From assembly GCF_010015475.1 (NCBI RefSeq), contig NZ_SSNI01000001.1, positions 62,001 to 126,000 of the forward strand: a DNA stretch of 64,000 nt, in the 5' to 3' direction. Origin of the DNA: Pontibacter pamirensis. GTDB taxonomy: Bacteria; Bacteroidota; Bacteroidia; Cytophagales; Hymenobacteraceae. Under the pieces are notes generated by a model. The model was given only the letters and a program-made list of their open reading frames with translations. It did not search any database and was not told the origin of the DNA. The translations under genes and the position numbers were made by a program. Below, piece by piece: positions 17,363 through 26,081 of this stretch; positions within the stretch are counted from its first letter, which is position 1, and each line of letters opens with the position of its first letter.

Positions 17363-17390
17363 GCGGGTTGTGTACCCGCTCCTGGTACTA
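17363..17390 (+). repeat. attR (partial tRNA-Leu 3' end)
   Basis: Second copy of the tRNA-Leu 3' end (see 11428-11455), with GCGGGTT and CCCGCTCCTGGTACTA conserved. No other tRNA parts are upstream, so it is an attachment site and not a gene. The 186 bp between it and the integrase start is AT-rich and should hold the integrase promoter and arm sites. Confidence 0.82.
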
Positions 17391-17398
17391 TATCATAT

Positions 17399-17445
17399 AA
17401 AAGCAATAGCAGTCAGTGTAGTTCCGCTGACTGCTATTGCTTTTT
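17399..17445 (+). terminator. terminator right of attR, probably the ancestral tRNA-Leu terminator
   Basis: An 18 bp perfect stem (AAAAGCAATAGCAGTCAG with its complement, 10 nt loop) ending in TTTTT, 8 nt after the copied tRNA end. Before integration it would have sat just after tRNA-Leu. Confidence 0.78.
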
Positions 17446-17609
17446 CTTTTCTACTGTTTTATATTTGCCTGAAATAGATAGTTGTCACCCTATTTTAAGG
17501 CGGTACAAAAGGAAGCAAAGGCCTTTTTTAACTAAGTAAAACGACTTCTACTTCCTTTGCTGTATGTATGGCTAATCAACAGTAAATAAGAACTGTAAAA
17601 AGCACTTTA

Positions 17610-18083
17610 TTATTTATTCAAATCCCAGTCTTCGTATACTCCTGATTCAACATCGTGGCTGAAGATTTTAGTTAAATCTAGGTTTTCTCCTTTTTTAATT
17701 TCAAAGTAAGTGTAAGAATATGCAAGACTGCCTTTATTGGAAGATTTTGGTAGCAGCACGTTAGCGAAATATCTACCTGGTTGTATATGTTCTCTCATTC
17801 TAATGCCTATAGCTCCATATCTCATAGTTTGGAAAGACTTGGTTGTCTTATCATAAATAGAGCCAAAATGAATATCTGGTGATGCGTTTACATCAAACTC
17901 TCTGTTTTCAGCACTCCACACATGAATAATTGCTGATGTAGGTTCAACTGTTATTTCTCCTGTTGATGACTTCTTTTGTTTCATCACTTCTAAATTCATT
18001 GTTGTGGAAAGTACTGGTTCGTCTTTTTTGCATGAAGAAAGAAACAAAATAAATAGTAGCGGGAGTAGCAAGAGTTTATTCAT
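17610..18083 (-). CDS. small putative lipoprotein, 157 aa
   Basis: It begins with a lipoprotein signal (MNKLLLLPLLFILFLSSCKK), with Cys18 in a typical lipobox. The mature part is beta-rich and looks like a single Ig/carboxypeptidase-like sandwich (IRMREHIQPGRYFANVLLPKSS ... YSYTYFEIKKGENLDLTKIF), as in small surface or periplasmic lipoproteins of Bacteroidota. I cannot assign a function. It lies just outside attR in an AT-rich, sparsely coding stretch, so it may also be horizontally acquired. Confidence 0.75.
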   Translation of the reverse strand: MNKLLLLPLLFILFLSSCKKDEPVLSTTMNLEVMKQKKSSTGEITVEPTSAIIHVWSAENREFDVNASPDIHFGSIYDKTTKSFQTMRYGAIGIRMREHIQPGRYFANVLLPKSSNKGSLAYSYTYFEIKKGENLDLTKIFSHDVESGVYEDWDLNK

Positions 18084-18162
18084 AAGTAATTGTTTTGAGG
18101 GTGTATGTAATTATTTATAGGTTATATAATATTCAGCTGTTATACGCCTAAGTATTTTATTA

Positions 18163-18865
18163 GTTTAAAAAAATAATATGATATGAACTTGAGGACATGC
18201 CAATGCTTTCGGAAGGTTTAAACCTGATGTATTGCTGGTTTAGAAAGGTATAGGCGGTCAAACCGGAGGAAATAGCCTTCATCTTCTTCCTTGTCTTGAC
18301 AGCCAGGTGCAGACCTTCATCCATCAATTTCTCAGTAGGAAAGAGAAGTATCCTTTGTCCCCGTAGCACTTGCCCTGCAGCAGACTTTCCAGACCTGGTA
18401 GTAGTTGTTGGCCGGGGTGGTGAGCAACCGCGCCAGTTCCCTGTGCTCGTTTGTAACCAAGTGAAATTTAAGGCTGTAGAGCCAGCCAATCGAAGAATTT
18501 GCCAAGCCAGCAATCCCTCAATGACCTTGTGTGAGTGTATCCTTAGGTTATCTCAAACGGCAGCTTTTCAGAGTCAATGTAGTAGTGGTTGGTTCTCGCA
18601 AAGAAATTAGTCCGGCACTGGGCCAGCAGGAAAATGAGGAAGCAGGGAAATGGCTGGCTAGGTAGAGGAACTGTGTGTAGAAGACGGCTCGGGGAAGGAA
18701 ACTTTTTAGCTCCCCAAGCACCAGCCGCTCATAGTAGTACTCGAAGCTTTAGGGGTAGTAAAGCGTGAGGATGGTCAAAACTTCGCTCTCTGAAAGGAAG
18801 TGGTTGCGACCGGGAGAATGCTTTTTACTCAGTTTTTTAGCTGCAGGTGGAAAGTGAAAAGTTCT
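18163..18865 (-). pseudogene. IS982-family transposase remnant
   Basis: Reading leftward in shifting frames, pieces align with the usual order of an IS982 transposase: SESEVLTILTLYYP, then FEYYYERLVLGELKSFLP, then YTQFLYLASHFP, a fragment containing YYIDSEKLPF (DSxxL-type, catalytic Asp region), FHLVTNEHRELARLLTTPAN, LHLAVKTRKKMK, and the C-terminal GLTAYTFLNQQ. Several frameshifts and stops separate them, and the stretch between RKKMK and GLTAY has lost the usual terminal catalytic part. No terminal inverted repeats are visible. It is dead and immobile. Confidence 0.75.
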
Positions 18866-19480
18866 CAAGTTCACGCTGCACAGGAAACAGTATAAACGTG
18901 TTTACACCTGAAGTGCCCTTCAGGTTAACTCTGATGATAGTATGTATGTGAAATAGAGCAGCGAACCTGCCAGCATGATAGAGAGCATTGTCTTTGGTGT
19001 CATAGGTCAAGTCGATTTAGGTTAATTGTAAAGTGTTATAATGTTATAACTAGAAGGAGTAATTCCTGTTCTTTGTTTCAATAACATCTTGTAAAGCATA
19101 ATGTTTGGAAATGCATTGTATTTATTAGAAACGAGATAGACTGAACTACTGTTTAGTAAAGCCTTCTACTTCAATCTAATATATGTTGTACTGACACAGT
19201 GAACACTATAGCGTATACTGCTATCAATTATTTGAAAAGTGACTGGGTGTGGGAAAAGGGGACAGTAATAAATTAATTATTTCTTGTCATCGACTGTCAT
19301 AACCATTGATTACTGCCGTGTCAAAAAACAGGGCTGCAACTAAAATTTAATGAGCTGTATGTTAAAAAAGGCTTATATCGATTGATATGTTCAGCCCGCA
19401 GAGAACTCAACAAGAGGGCGGACAAGCAGCGCTAGGCCTAATCCCTGGACAAAGCACTGCACTTCCACAAGAAGCAGAGA
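18866..19480. other. gene-free stretch
   Basis: AT-rich, with no supported open frame, RNA or hairpin. A GTTATAATGTTATAAC motif near 19030 is a palindromic AT tract of unknown meaning. Together with the transposase remnant this looks like a decaying region. Confidence 0.5.
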
Positions 19481-19705
19481 CTACTTTATTAATTCGTCCC
19501 TGTGGTGATAGGCATAACCAAAGATAAATGCTACTACAGCCAGGCTCCAGGCCGAGCATAAATAGTATATCTGCTTCAGGTAAGCCTGTTCCTCACGTAT
19601 GCCCCAAACAACCAAGGCTATCATCAGGAGCGTCATGAAAAGAACTCTGAGTAAGTGTTCTTTGTCTCGGAGAAGGGTTTTAGAGAAGAAGATAAAGTCT
19701 TTCAT
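19481..19705 (-). CDS. small membrane protein, 74 aa
   Basis: Two predicted transmembrane helices (LLRVLFMTLLMIALVVWGI, about 18-36, and YYLCSAWSLAVVAFIFGYAY, about 47-66), a basic amino-terminal segment and a charged tail (HHRDELIK). I do not recognise it. It is isolated in a sparse region; the clear topology supports a real gene, but it could be a remnant. Confidence 0.5.
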   Translation of the reverse strand: MKDFIFFSKTLLRDKEHLLRVLFMTLLMIALVVWGIREEQAYLKQIYYLCSAWSLAVVAFIFGYAYHHRDELIK

Positions 19706-20181
19706 GTTCCGTTCAATTCAATCTAAATAATAGGATAATTTACTATTTGGCAAAATTCGCAAAACTGCTTTTACTACTTATGTAAGTATAAGAAAAGCAC
19801 AAAACAAACGCAAATCTTGAGCGGGAAAATACTAAACTATTTTTTAAGTATAACGTAAGGAGGTGAATCGGTGCAATACCGCCTGATAAATTTTATACTA
19901 TTTGGAGAAGGAAGGTTCATGATTTTATGAGGCCCTCTGCATTAAATAGAAACCCATCGTCTGTTTCAACTTATCGTTCCTTACTTGATTTTCATTGCAA
20001 ACAAAGTGCCACTCATTAGAGAGACTTTTGGATAGACGCTTCTTAAATAATATATAAGTGCCTCCAGCACTCCCCGGATGATGTGGCTTTTTTATATGCT
20101 GACTGTGGCGGCTGTGTGTTTTATAGTGAACAGAGGTCTTGCTTAGACATCTGCAGGAGACGCTATGGCCGTAACATTGCT
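19706..20181. other. gene-free stretch downstream of rodA
   Basis: No supported gene. Leftward open frames here read into the rodA coding region in another frame and are not credible. I see no strong hairpin for terminating the mre operon. Confidence 0.45.
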
Positions 20182-21513
20182 TTACCGAGCTAAATCCTGG
20201 CTGCGATTGGCGTCGATGGCGATGAGGATGAACAGCAGAATAGTGAATGACCATAAAGAGGAACCTCCATAGCTGAAGAAGGGCAATGGAATACCCACCA
20301 CGGGCGCCAACCCAATTGTCATGCCCACATTCACCAGAAAGTGAAAGAAGATGATAGAGGCCACGCAGTATCCGTAGGTGCGCCCGAACACGGACTTCTG
20401 ACGTTCAGCAATCATGACGATGCGCGTCAGCAGGAACATGAACAGGCCAATCAGCACGGTGCTCCCCACCCAGCCCTGTTCTTCTCCAATTGTGCAGAAG
20501 ATGAAATCTGTGCTTTGCTCCGGCACAAAGTCGAACTTAGTCTGTGTACCTTCCAGAAAGCCTTTGCCCCAGAAGCCGCCGGAACCGATCGCAATTTTAG
20601 ACTGTGTCACATTCCAGCCGAAGCCAAGTGGATCTGCCTCCGGGTTAATCAGCGCCTTTATGCGGTTTTGCTGGTGTGGCTGCAAGACATTGTTCACGAA
20701 GAAGTCCACACTGAATATCATGCCCACCACAACAGCCCACAAGGCGATAATTGTCTTGTAGCGTTTCAGCAGGCGGTAATCGAGCCAGGTAGCCAGCGCC
20801 AGCAACACGGTTACACCCATAATGAGGTATATTTTGGGAATAAGCAACGTGAGGATAAAAATAGCGGCTGCGGAGCCCCCGATGATCAGTATCAGCGGCG
20901 AAATTCCTTCACGGAAATAAGCGAGTATAAAAGCGGCGAACACCAGTGCTGAACCCGTCTCGTTCTGCATGATAATAATTGCAGGAGGCAGCAAGGTAAT
21001 GGCTGCCAGTTTCATCTGGTCTTTGAAGTTCTGCTGGCGGAGGTTAATCGTACTCAGGAACTTGGATACAGCCAGGGCTGTGGCAAATTTTGCTAACTCA
21101 GCGGGCTGCAGGCGTATGCCGCCTCCTAAATCAAGCCAGGACCTGGAGCCTGCAATAGGCTTGGCTACCACCAGCGTAATCAGCAGGAGCAGGATAATAC
21201 CGCCGTAGATGGGGTAAGCCAGGTGCTCATAAACTTTGTAGTCTACCACCAGCAGCACAATGATGAGCAGTAAAGAAGCGCCAATCCACACCAACTGCTT
21301 ACCGGAGTTAATGTCGAAGCTCATAATGTTCACCACGTTATCAGGGCTGTAGACAGCCGCATAGATGTTCATCCAGCCCAAACCTACTAACAGAAAGTAT
21401 ATCAGGACAGTCAGCCAGTCCATGTTCTGGAGCATACGGTTCCCGGTGGTGCGTCTGCCAGGGACAGGCGACATCACCCTGCTACTTCCAAGTACTTTCT
21501 GTTCTACCCCCAT
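20182..21513 (-). CDS. rodA: rod-shape-determining protein RodA (SEDS glycosyltransferase)
   Basis: A 443-residue polytopic inner-membrane protein of the SEDS family. It polymerises lipid II into glycan strands during cell elongation, working with the class B PBP encoded just upstream. About ten transmembrane helices are visible. Conserved SEDS features include the region around SRSWLDLGGGIRLQPAELAKFATAL (catalytic loop area), WGKGFLEGTQTKFDFVPEQSTDFIF, and VGIPLPFFSYGGSS near the C-terminus. It starts 4 nt after the stop of mrdA, so it is last in the mreBCD-mrdA-rodA operon. The N-terminus before the first helix (about 30 residues, Arg-rich) is longer than in E. coli. Confidence 0.95.
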   Translation of the reverse strand: MGVEQKVLGSSRVMSPVPGRRTTGNRMLQNMDWLTVLIYFLLVGLGWMNIYAAVYSPDNVVNIMSFDINSGKQLVWIGASLLLIIVLLVVDYKVYEHLAYPIYGGIILLLLITLVVAKPIAGSRSWLDLGGGIRLQPAELAKFATALAVSKFLSTINLRQQNFKDQMKLAAITLLPPAIIIMQNETGSALVFAAFILAYFREGISPLILIIGGSAAAIFILTLLIPKIYLIMGVTVLLALATWLDYRLLKRYKTIIALWAVVVGMIFSVDFFVNNVLQPHQQNRIKALINPEADPLGFGWNVTQSKIAIGSGGFWGKGFLEGTQTKFDFVPEQSTDFIFCTIGEEQGWVGSTVLIGLFMFLLTRIVMIAERQKSVFGRTYGYCVASIIFFHFLVNVGMTIGLAPVVGIPLPFFSYGGSSLWSFTILLFILIAIDANRSQDLAR

Positions 21514-21517
21514 TGTT

Positions 21518-23344
21518 TTACTTCACATTTAAGTACTCCCTGCTCAGCACCCATTTCTCCATACTTTTTCTGGTAACAGAGTCTGTTAGATACTGCTCTA
21601 TCATCAATCCGGCAATAGGAGCCGCTGATTGTGCACCAAAGCCTGCATTTTCTACATAAACCGCGATGGCTATTTTCGGATTGTCCTTAGGGGCGAACGC
21701 CACAAATACTGCGTGGTCTTTACCCTGAGGGTTTTCTGCTGTACCTGTTTTGCCACATACGGCAATACCCAGCTTCGACAGGTTTGCGTTTCTTCCTGTG
21801 CCCGATTCCACCACCGCCGCCATGCCATCCACAACAGGAGTGAAATGCTTCGCATCTACTGCAGTATAATTCTTTTTCTGGTATTCTGGCAGCGGTTTGC
21901 CTTTTTCTCCGATGGAGCGGATAATATGCGGGTTAATGTAATAGCCTCTGTTGGCAATGGTTGCCATAAAATTGGCCATCTGCAGCGGTGTAACACCCAA
22001 TTCTCCTTGCCCGATGCTCAGGGAGTAGATGGTAGAAAATTTCCAGCGGTTCTCGCCATACACCCGGTTATACATATCCGTAGACGCTATGATGCCCTTT
22101 TTTTCGTTTGGCAAATCAATACCAAGTTCAGTTCCGAAACCAAAGGTCAGGATTTGCTCCCGCCAGTCAGCCAGGCCAAGGGCGGTGTCTTTATAAGTGT
22201 TTTTCGATTTTCCCTGGTTTAGAAGCGCCCTGAAAACCTGGTAAAAATACGGGTTACAGGATGTTTGTATGGCAATACTCAGGTTGCTGGGAGCCGCATG
22301 CGCGTGGGAGCACTTCACTAAACTCTGGTTGCAAGGGTAGCCTGTATTGGGTGTGATGACTCCTTCCTGTAAGGCCACCAGTGCCTGCGCCAGCTTAAAG
22401 ATAGAGCCAGGAGGGTTGCTGCTTGCCATTATCGGGCGATTGAACATGGTCTTGTTCGAATCGGTTAGCAAAGTCATGTAGTTCTTGCCATAGTCTTTTC
22501 CGGTAAACAGGTTAGGATCGTAGAAGGGAGCCGACACATACGCCAGTACTTCTCCTGTGGCAGGCTCAATGGCCACAATACTGCCTTTTGCTCCGTTCAT
22601 CAGGAACTCGCCATAAGCTTGCAGGTCCAGGTCAATGGTGCTGATGAGGTTCTCGCCGGCTACAGAGAGGGTGTCGTAGGCGCCGTCTTTAAACGAACCT
22701 TTCTCCACGCCCCGGACATTCACCATTTTATACTTCACACCCCGTTTGCCCATCAGGTACTGCTCGTACTCCAGCTCAATGCCGCTCTTGCCAATATAGT
22801 CGCCGGGGCGGTAGCCTCTGTAGGTGGAGTCTTCCAGCTGTTTCGGGCTGATCTCAGCAATATACCCTAGAGCGTGTGCCAGGCTCTGGTGTGGGTAGCC
22901 ACGCGCTGTACGGGCATTGATGTAAAAGCCAGGGAAATCGATAAGGTTGTCCTGGATGCGGGCAAACTCTTCTGTGCTTAGCTTCTGGTAAAAAGCAGAC
23001 GGCTGCACATAGGAGAAGGAGCGGGCCTTCTTCAGGCGCTCCCGCACATCCTCCAGGGGGAGATTTACCAATTCCACGAGGCGCAGCGTATCCAGCGCCT
23101 TTACCTCTTTCGGTATCACCATCAGGTCATAAACCGGCGTGTTCTGCACCAGCAGTTCCCCGTTGCGGTCATATATCAGGCCCCGGAAAGGATACTGGAT
23201 AACAGATTTAATGGCATTGGTTTCGGCAGCCTGCTTATAGCTGCTGTCCACCACCTGTATGTAAAATAACCGGAGGGCAAAAAGGGCACCTACCAACAGG
23301 AAGATGCCTTGAATAATATACTTGCGGGTCTCTAAGTAGTTCAT
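21518..23344 (-). CDS. mrdA: penicillin-binding protein 2 (elongation transpeptidase)
   Basis: A 608-residue class B PBP anchored by one N-terminal helix (about 12-30). It cross-links peptidoglycan in side-wall growth, partnered with RodA. A pedestal/dimerisation region is followed by the transpeptidase domain with all three active-site motifs: SxxK in PPGSIFK (Ser314, Lys317), SxN in QTSCN (Ser362-Asn364) and KTGT (Lys532). Its start overlaps the mreD stop by 4 nt and rodA follows at once. Confidence 0.96.
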   Translation of the reverse strand: MNYLETRKYIIQGIFLLVGALFALRLFYIQVVDSSYKQAAETNAIKSVIQYPFRGLIYDRNGELLVQNTPVYDLMVIPKEVKALDTLRLVELVNLPLEDVRERLKKARSFSYVQPSAFYQKLSTEEFARIQDNLIDFPGFYINARTARGYPHQSLAHALGYIAEISPKQLEDSTYRGYRPGDYIGKSGIELEYEQYLMGKRGVKYKMVNVRGVEKGSFKDGAYDTLSVAGENLISTIDLDLQAYGEFLMNGAKGSIVAIEPATGEVLAYVSAPFYDPNLFTGKDYGKNYMTLLTDSNKTMFNRPIMASSNPPGSIFKLAQALVALQEGVITPNTGYPCNQSLVKCSHAHAAPSNLSIAIQTSCNPYFYQVFRALLNQGKSKNTYKDTALGLADWREQILTFGFGTELGIDLPNEKKGIIASTDMYNRVYGENRWKFSTIYSLSIGQGELGVTPLQMANFMATIANRGYYINPHIIRSIGEKGKPLPEYQKKNYTAVDAKHFTPVVDGMAAVVESGTGRNANLSKLGIAVCGKTGTAENPQGKDHAVFVAFAPKDNPKIAIAVYVENAGFGAQSAAPIAGLMIEQYLTDSVTRKSMEKWVLSREYLNVK

Positions 23345-23877
23345 CTATAATCTATCCGCTCTCGTTTAGGCGAAAAGAACAGGAGTTGGAGGATTACCAT
23401 CACTGTTGTAGTGAAAAGGGTGCTAGCCAGTATCTTACCTAATGTGTACAATGCCGTCTGGAAGTTGATTGTCTCCAGAAAAAACACCGCCGCATGATGG
23501 AACAATGTCAATGTAAAACAATAAGCCAGAAACCAACGCCACCCCATTACGCGAATATTAACAGAATCGCTCGCATCATAACCATCGCGCGGCGTTAGAA
23601 GGTTCAATACATGCGGCCTTAAAAATGCCAGTAGCACGCTGGCTGCTGCATGTATCCCCATGGTGTCATAAAACATGTCTACCGTAAAGCCTGTCAGGAA
23701 ACCAAGAAAGAGCAGCCATACCCTGTTCATGTCGATGGGCAGGAACAGCAGAAAGGCGATGTAGATGAAGCAGAAGCCGGTGCTGAAGAGCACCAGGTTA
23801 TCCATCAGCAGAATCTGTAATGCCACAAACAGTATAAACTGCAGGATGTTTCTTATGCCAAAGCTACTGTTCATCAA
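23341..23877 (-). CDS. mreD: rod-shape-determining protein MreD
   Basis: A 178-residue inner-membrane protein with five to six predicted helices (for example IALQFILFVALQILLMDNLV-like start, FCFIYIAFLLFLP, WLLFLGFLTGFTVDMFY). MreD links the MreB filament and MreC to the PBP2-RodA synthase. Sequence conservation in MreD is low, so the call depends on size, topology, the GxxxDxFY-type motif in TGFTVDMFYDTMG and its place between mreC and mrdA. It overlaps mreC by 14 nt and mrdA by 4 nt. Confidence 0.9.
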   Translation of the reverse strand: MMNSSFGIRNILQFILFVALQILLMDNLVLFSTGFCFIYIAFLLFLPIDMNRVWLLFLGFLTGFTVDMFYDTMGIHAAASVLLAFLRPHVLNLLTPRDGYDASDSVNIRVMGWRWFLAYCFTLTLFHHAAVFFLETINFQTALYTLGKILASTLFTTTVMVILQLLFFSPKRERIDYR

Positions 23878-24730
23878 TGATAATGCCTGCCTCCAGTTCT
23901 AAGTTTTCACGCTCTTCTTTTCTTGTGTTCTCCACCACGTACACGTAAGATAGCTGTGCAAAATCAACCGCCAGCTGTACCTCTATCGTGTAAAAGCTCT
24001 TGTCCTGCTCTTTCTCCACAGAGGTGATGGTGCCAACCAGGATGCCCTCCGGAAAAACAGTGTTGAAGCCACTTGTCACCACTGTGTCGCCTTCAGCAGG
24101 ATTCACGTGCAGCGGAATGTAATCCAGCATAGCCCTGCGGTAGTCGCCGCCTGTCCACTTAATGGTGCCAAAGGTGTCGCTGCTCTTTATTTTGGCGGAA
24201 ACCAGCATCTGCGAGTGCAGCACGGAAGTAACGGTAGCATAATCCCTTGACACTGTCTTGACGCGACCTACTACCCCGTCGGGAGATATAACGCCCATGC
24301 CTGGTCGTACGCCATCAGCAGCGCCAACAGAAAGTGTCAGGTAATTGTTCATGCGGCGCACAGAATTGTTGATGACCCTGCCGGCATGCAGGATGTAGGG
24401 TGCGGTCCGGCTTGTGTCAGTGGTGGCGTAGAAAGTGGAATCCAGCAGATTAGTGCTGTCGGAAAGCTGCTGCGTGCGGTAGCGCATCAACTCCTTCCGC
24501 AGTTCCGCATTTTCGTGCGCCAGCGAGTTGTTGACGGATGTTAGCCGGAAATAATCTGTTACTCCGCTCTGGTACTCCAGCACCTGCCCCACGTAGTTGT
24601 TTGCAGAGTTGAAGAAGGCGGCACCCTGGTATGTATTATAACGCACAATCAGGTACACGCACAGTATCTCCAGCAACACAAAAATGAGGAAAGCACGGAA
24701 CCGGTAAATAAAAGCAAAAAGATTCCGCAT
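23864..24730 (-). CDS. mreC: rod-shape-determining protein MreC
   Basis: A 288-residue bitopic protein with one N-terminal membrane helix (about 10-30), a periplasmic coiled coil (about 60-95, SLAHENAELRKELMRYRTQQL) and the two-barrel MreC domain (GVISPDGVVGRVKTVSRDYATVTSVLHSQM ... DTVVTSGFNTVFPEGILVGTI). MreC filaments activate PBP2-RodA during elongation. It starts 10 nt after mreB. Confidence 0.95.
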   Translation of the reverse strand: MRNLFAFIYRFRAFLIFVLLEILCVYLIVRYNTYQGAAFFNSANNYVGQVLEYQSGVTDYFRLTSVNNSLAHENAELRKELMRYRTQQLSDSTNLLDSTFYATTDTSRTAPYILHAGRVINNSVRRMNNYLTLSVGAADGVRPGMGVISPDGVVGRVKTVSRDYATVTSVLHSQMLVSAKIKSSDTFGTIKWTGGDYRRAMLDYIPLHVNPAEGDTVVTSGFNTVFPEGILVGTITSVEKEQDKSFYTIEVQLAVDFAQLSYVYVVENTRKEERENLELEAGIIIDEQ

Positions 24731-24740
24731 GGGAGCCCTG

Positions 24741-25766
24741 TTAGGTTAGCAGGACATTCTTAAATCCTTCAATGTTCTTAATAGCAGCACCTGTGCCACG
24801 TACCACGGCCCTTAGCGGGTCCTCAGCGATGTGGATAGGCAGCTTTGTTTTAGCAGCTAGGCGCTTGTCCAGGCCACGCAGCAACGCACCGCCACCTGTC
24901 AGGTGAATGCCGTTGTCGTAGATATCTGCTGACAGCTCTGGCGGCGCAATCTCCAGCGCCTTCAGCACAGCCTCTTCTATTTTAGAAACAGACTTGTCCA
25001 AGGCGATGGCAATTTCCTGGTACGTTACCTTAATTACCTTCGGGATACCCGTCATCAGGTCACGGCCACGGATTTCGTAGTCGGCCGGCGGGTTCTCTAT
25101 CTCTGTGAGCGCGGCACCCACCTCAATTTTAATTTTCTCAGCAGAACGCTCGCCTATCAGCAGGTTGTGCTGGCGGCGCATATAATCCAGGATATCCTTT
25201 GTGAACACGTCTCCGGCAATGCGGATAGACTGGTCGCACACAATACCGGAAAGAGCCACCACGGCAATCTCTGTTGTACCACCCCCTATATCCACAATCA
25301 TAGAACCTATAGGTTGCTCTACATCAATACCAATACCAATAGCAGCGGCCATCGGTTCCTGGATCATCCATACTTCTTTGGCACCGGCATGCTGCGCAGA
25401 GTCACGCACAGCGCGTTTCTCTACTTCCGTAATACCGGACGGAATACAGATAACCATGCGGTGCGACGGCTGGAACAGACGACGGCCCGTATCAATCATT
25501 TTTATCATGCCGCGAATCATTTCCTCAGCCGCGTGAAAGTCAGCAATCACACCGTCTTTCAGAGGGCGGATGGTTTTGATGTTCTCGTGGGTTTTCTCGT
25601 GCATCTGCATCGCCTGGCGTCCTATTGCCAGTACTTTGCCTGTGGTGCGGTCTACGGCGATGATGGAAGGCTCGTCTACTACAATTTTATCGTTATGGAT
25701 GATCAGCGTATTGGCAGTACCAAGGTCGATTGCTATATCGCTGGTCAAAAAGTTGAATAGTCCCAT
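24741..25766 (-). CDS. mreB: rod-shape-determining actin homologue MreB
   Basis: A 341-residue bacterial actin that forms membrane-associated filaments directing cell-wall synthesis. Nucleotide-binding motifs are clear: phosphate 1 DIAIDLGTANTLI, phosphate 2 MIVDIGGGTTEIAV, adenosine motif LTGGGALLRGL, and the conserved VICIPSGITEVEKRAV and IQEPMAAAIG. First gene of the mreBCD-mrdA-rodA operon; a promoter is placed at 25836-25843. Confidence 0.97.
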   Translation of the reverse strand: MGLFNFLTSDIAIDLGTANTLIIHNDKIVVDEPSIIAVDRTTGKVLAIGRQAMQMHEKTHENIKTIRPLKDGVIADFHAAEEMIRGMIKMIDTGRRLFQPSHRMVICIPSGITEVEKRAVRDSAQHAGAKEVWMIQEPMAAAIGIGIDVEQPIGSMIVDIGGGTTEIAVVALSGIVCDQSIRIAGDVFTKDILDYMRRQHNLLIGERSAEKIKIEVGAALTEIENPPADYEIRGRDLMTGIPKVIKVTYQEIAIALDKSVSKIEEAVLKALEIAPPELSADIYDNGIHLTGGGALLRGLDKRLAAKTKLPIHIAEDPLRAVVRGTGAAIKNIEGFKNVLLT

Positions 25767-25835
25767 TATTAAGAGTCAGGCCTACTTGCCTAATTATATT
25801 TTGAATACAGAATATTTCTAATCAGAAACATGCCG

Positions 25836-25843
25836 CAAAATTA
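25836..25843 (-). promoter_or_regulatory. -7 element of the mre operon promoter
   Basis: TAATTTTG on the minus strand, an exact TAnnTTTG, about 70 nt before the mreB start. No clear -33 TTG at the usual spacing. Confidence 0.5.
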
Positions 25844-26026
25844 GTGAATTTCGCCGGAATTAATAACACAGCAGCCAAAGCAGCAAGAAATTAAAAGTAT
25901 TTTTATAAGATATGCCTTGTACTCTGCTAGAGGAGAACTTCTATTACAGCGGCAACTATATATAATTGAACGTTCTTTTGCTACATAGCGTGTGCAGGGG
26001 CAGGCAGGGCAGCGGGCAAAGTAAAA

Positions 26027-26061
26027 AAAATCGCTGCCTCTTAAGCAAAGGCAGCGATTTT
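26027..26061. terminator. terminator after purH, bidirectional
   Basis: A 13 bp perfect stem (AAAATCGCTGCCT and complement) with a 9 nt loop, 20 nt beyond the purH stop, with T-runs in the purH direction. Confidence 0.85.
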
Positions 26062-26081
26062 AACAGGAGTAAGTACAAATT

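Larger units (their letters stand above)
11428..17390. mobile_element. integrated element at tRNA-Leu with gene II/X-type Rep
   Basis: About 5.9 kb bounded by a direct repeat of the tRNA-Leu 3' end (attL 11428-11455, attR 17363-17390). It is more AT-rich than its surroundings, and all six genes read leftward: integrase, 286 aa protein, HTH/excisionase-like protein, 177 aa protein, Rep, 416 aa protein. The integrase lies just inside attR, as usual for tRNA-targeting elements. The Rep belongs to the filamentous-phage gene II/X group, but no Zot-type assembly ATPase, coat or adsorption gene is seen. It may be a phage satellite, a cryptic inovirus remnant or an integrating rolling-circle plasmid. 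Confidence 0.85.

Noticed and set aside
17363-17390. Second tRNA-Leu gene
   Set aside because: Only the 3' end is present, with a mutated T-loop; it is attR.
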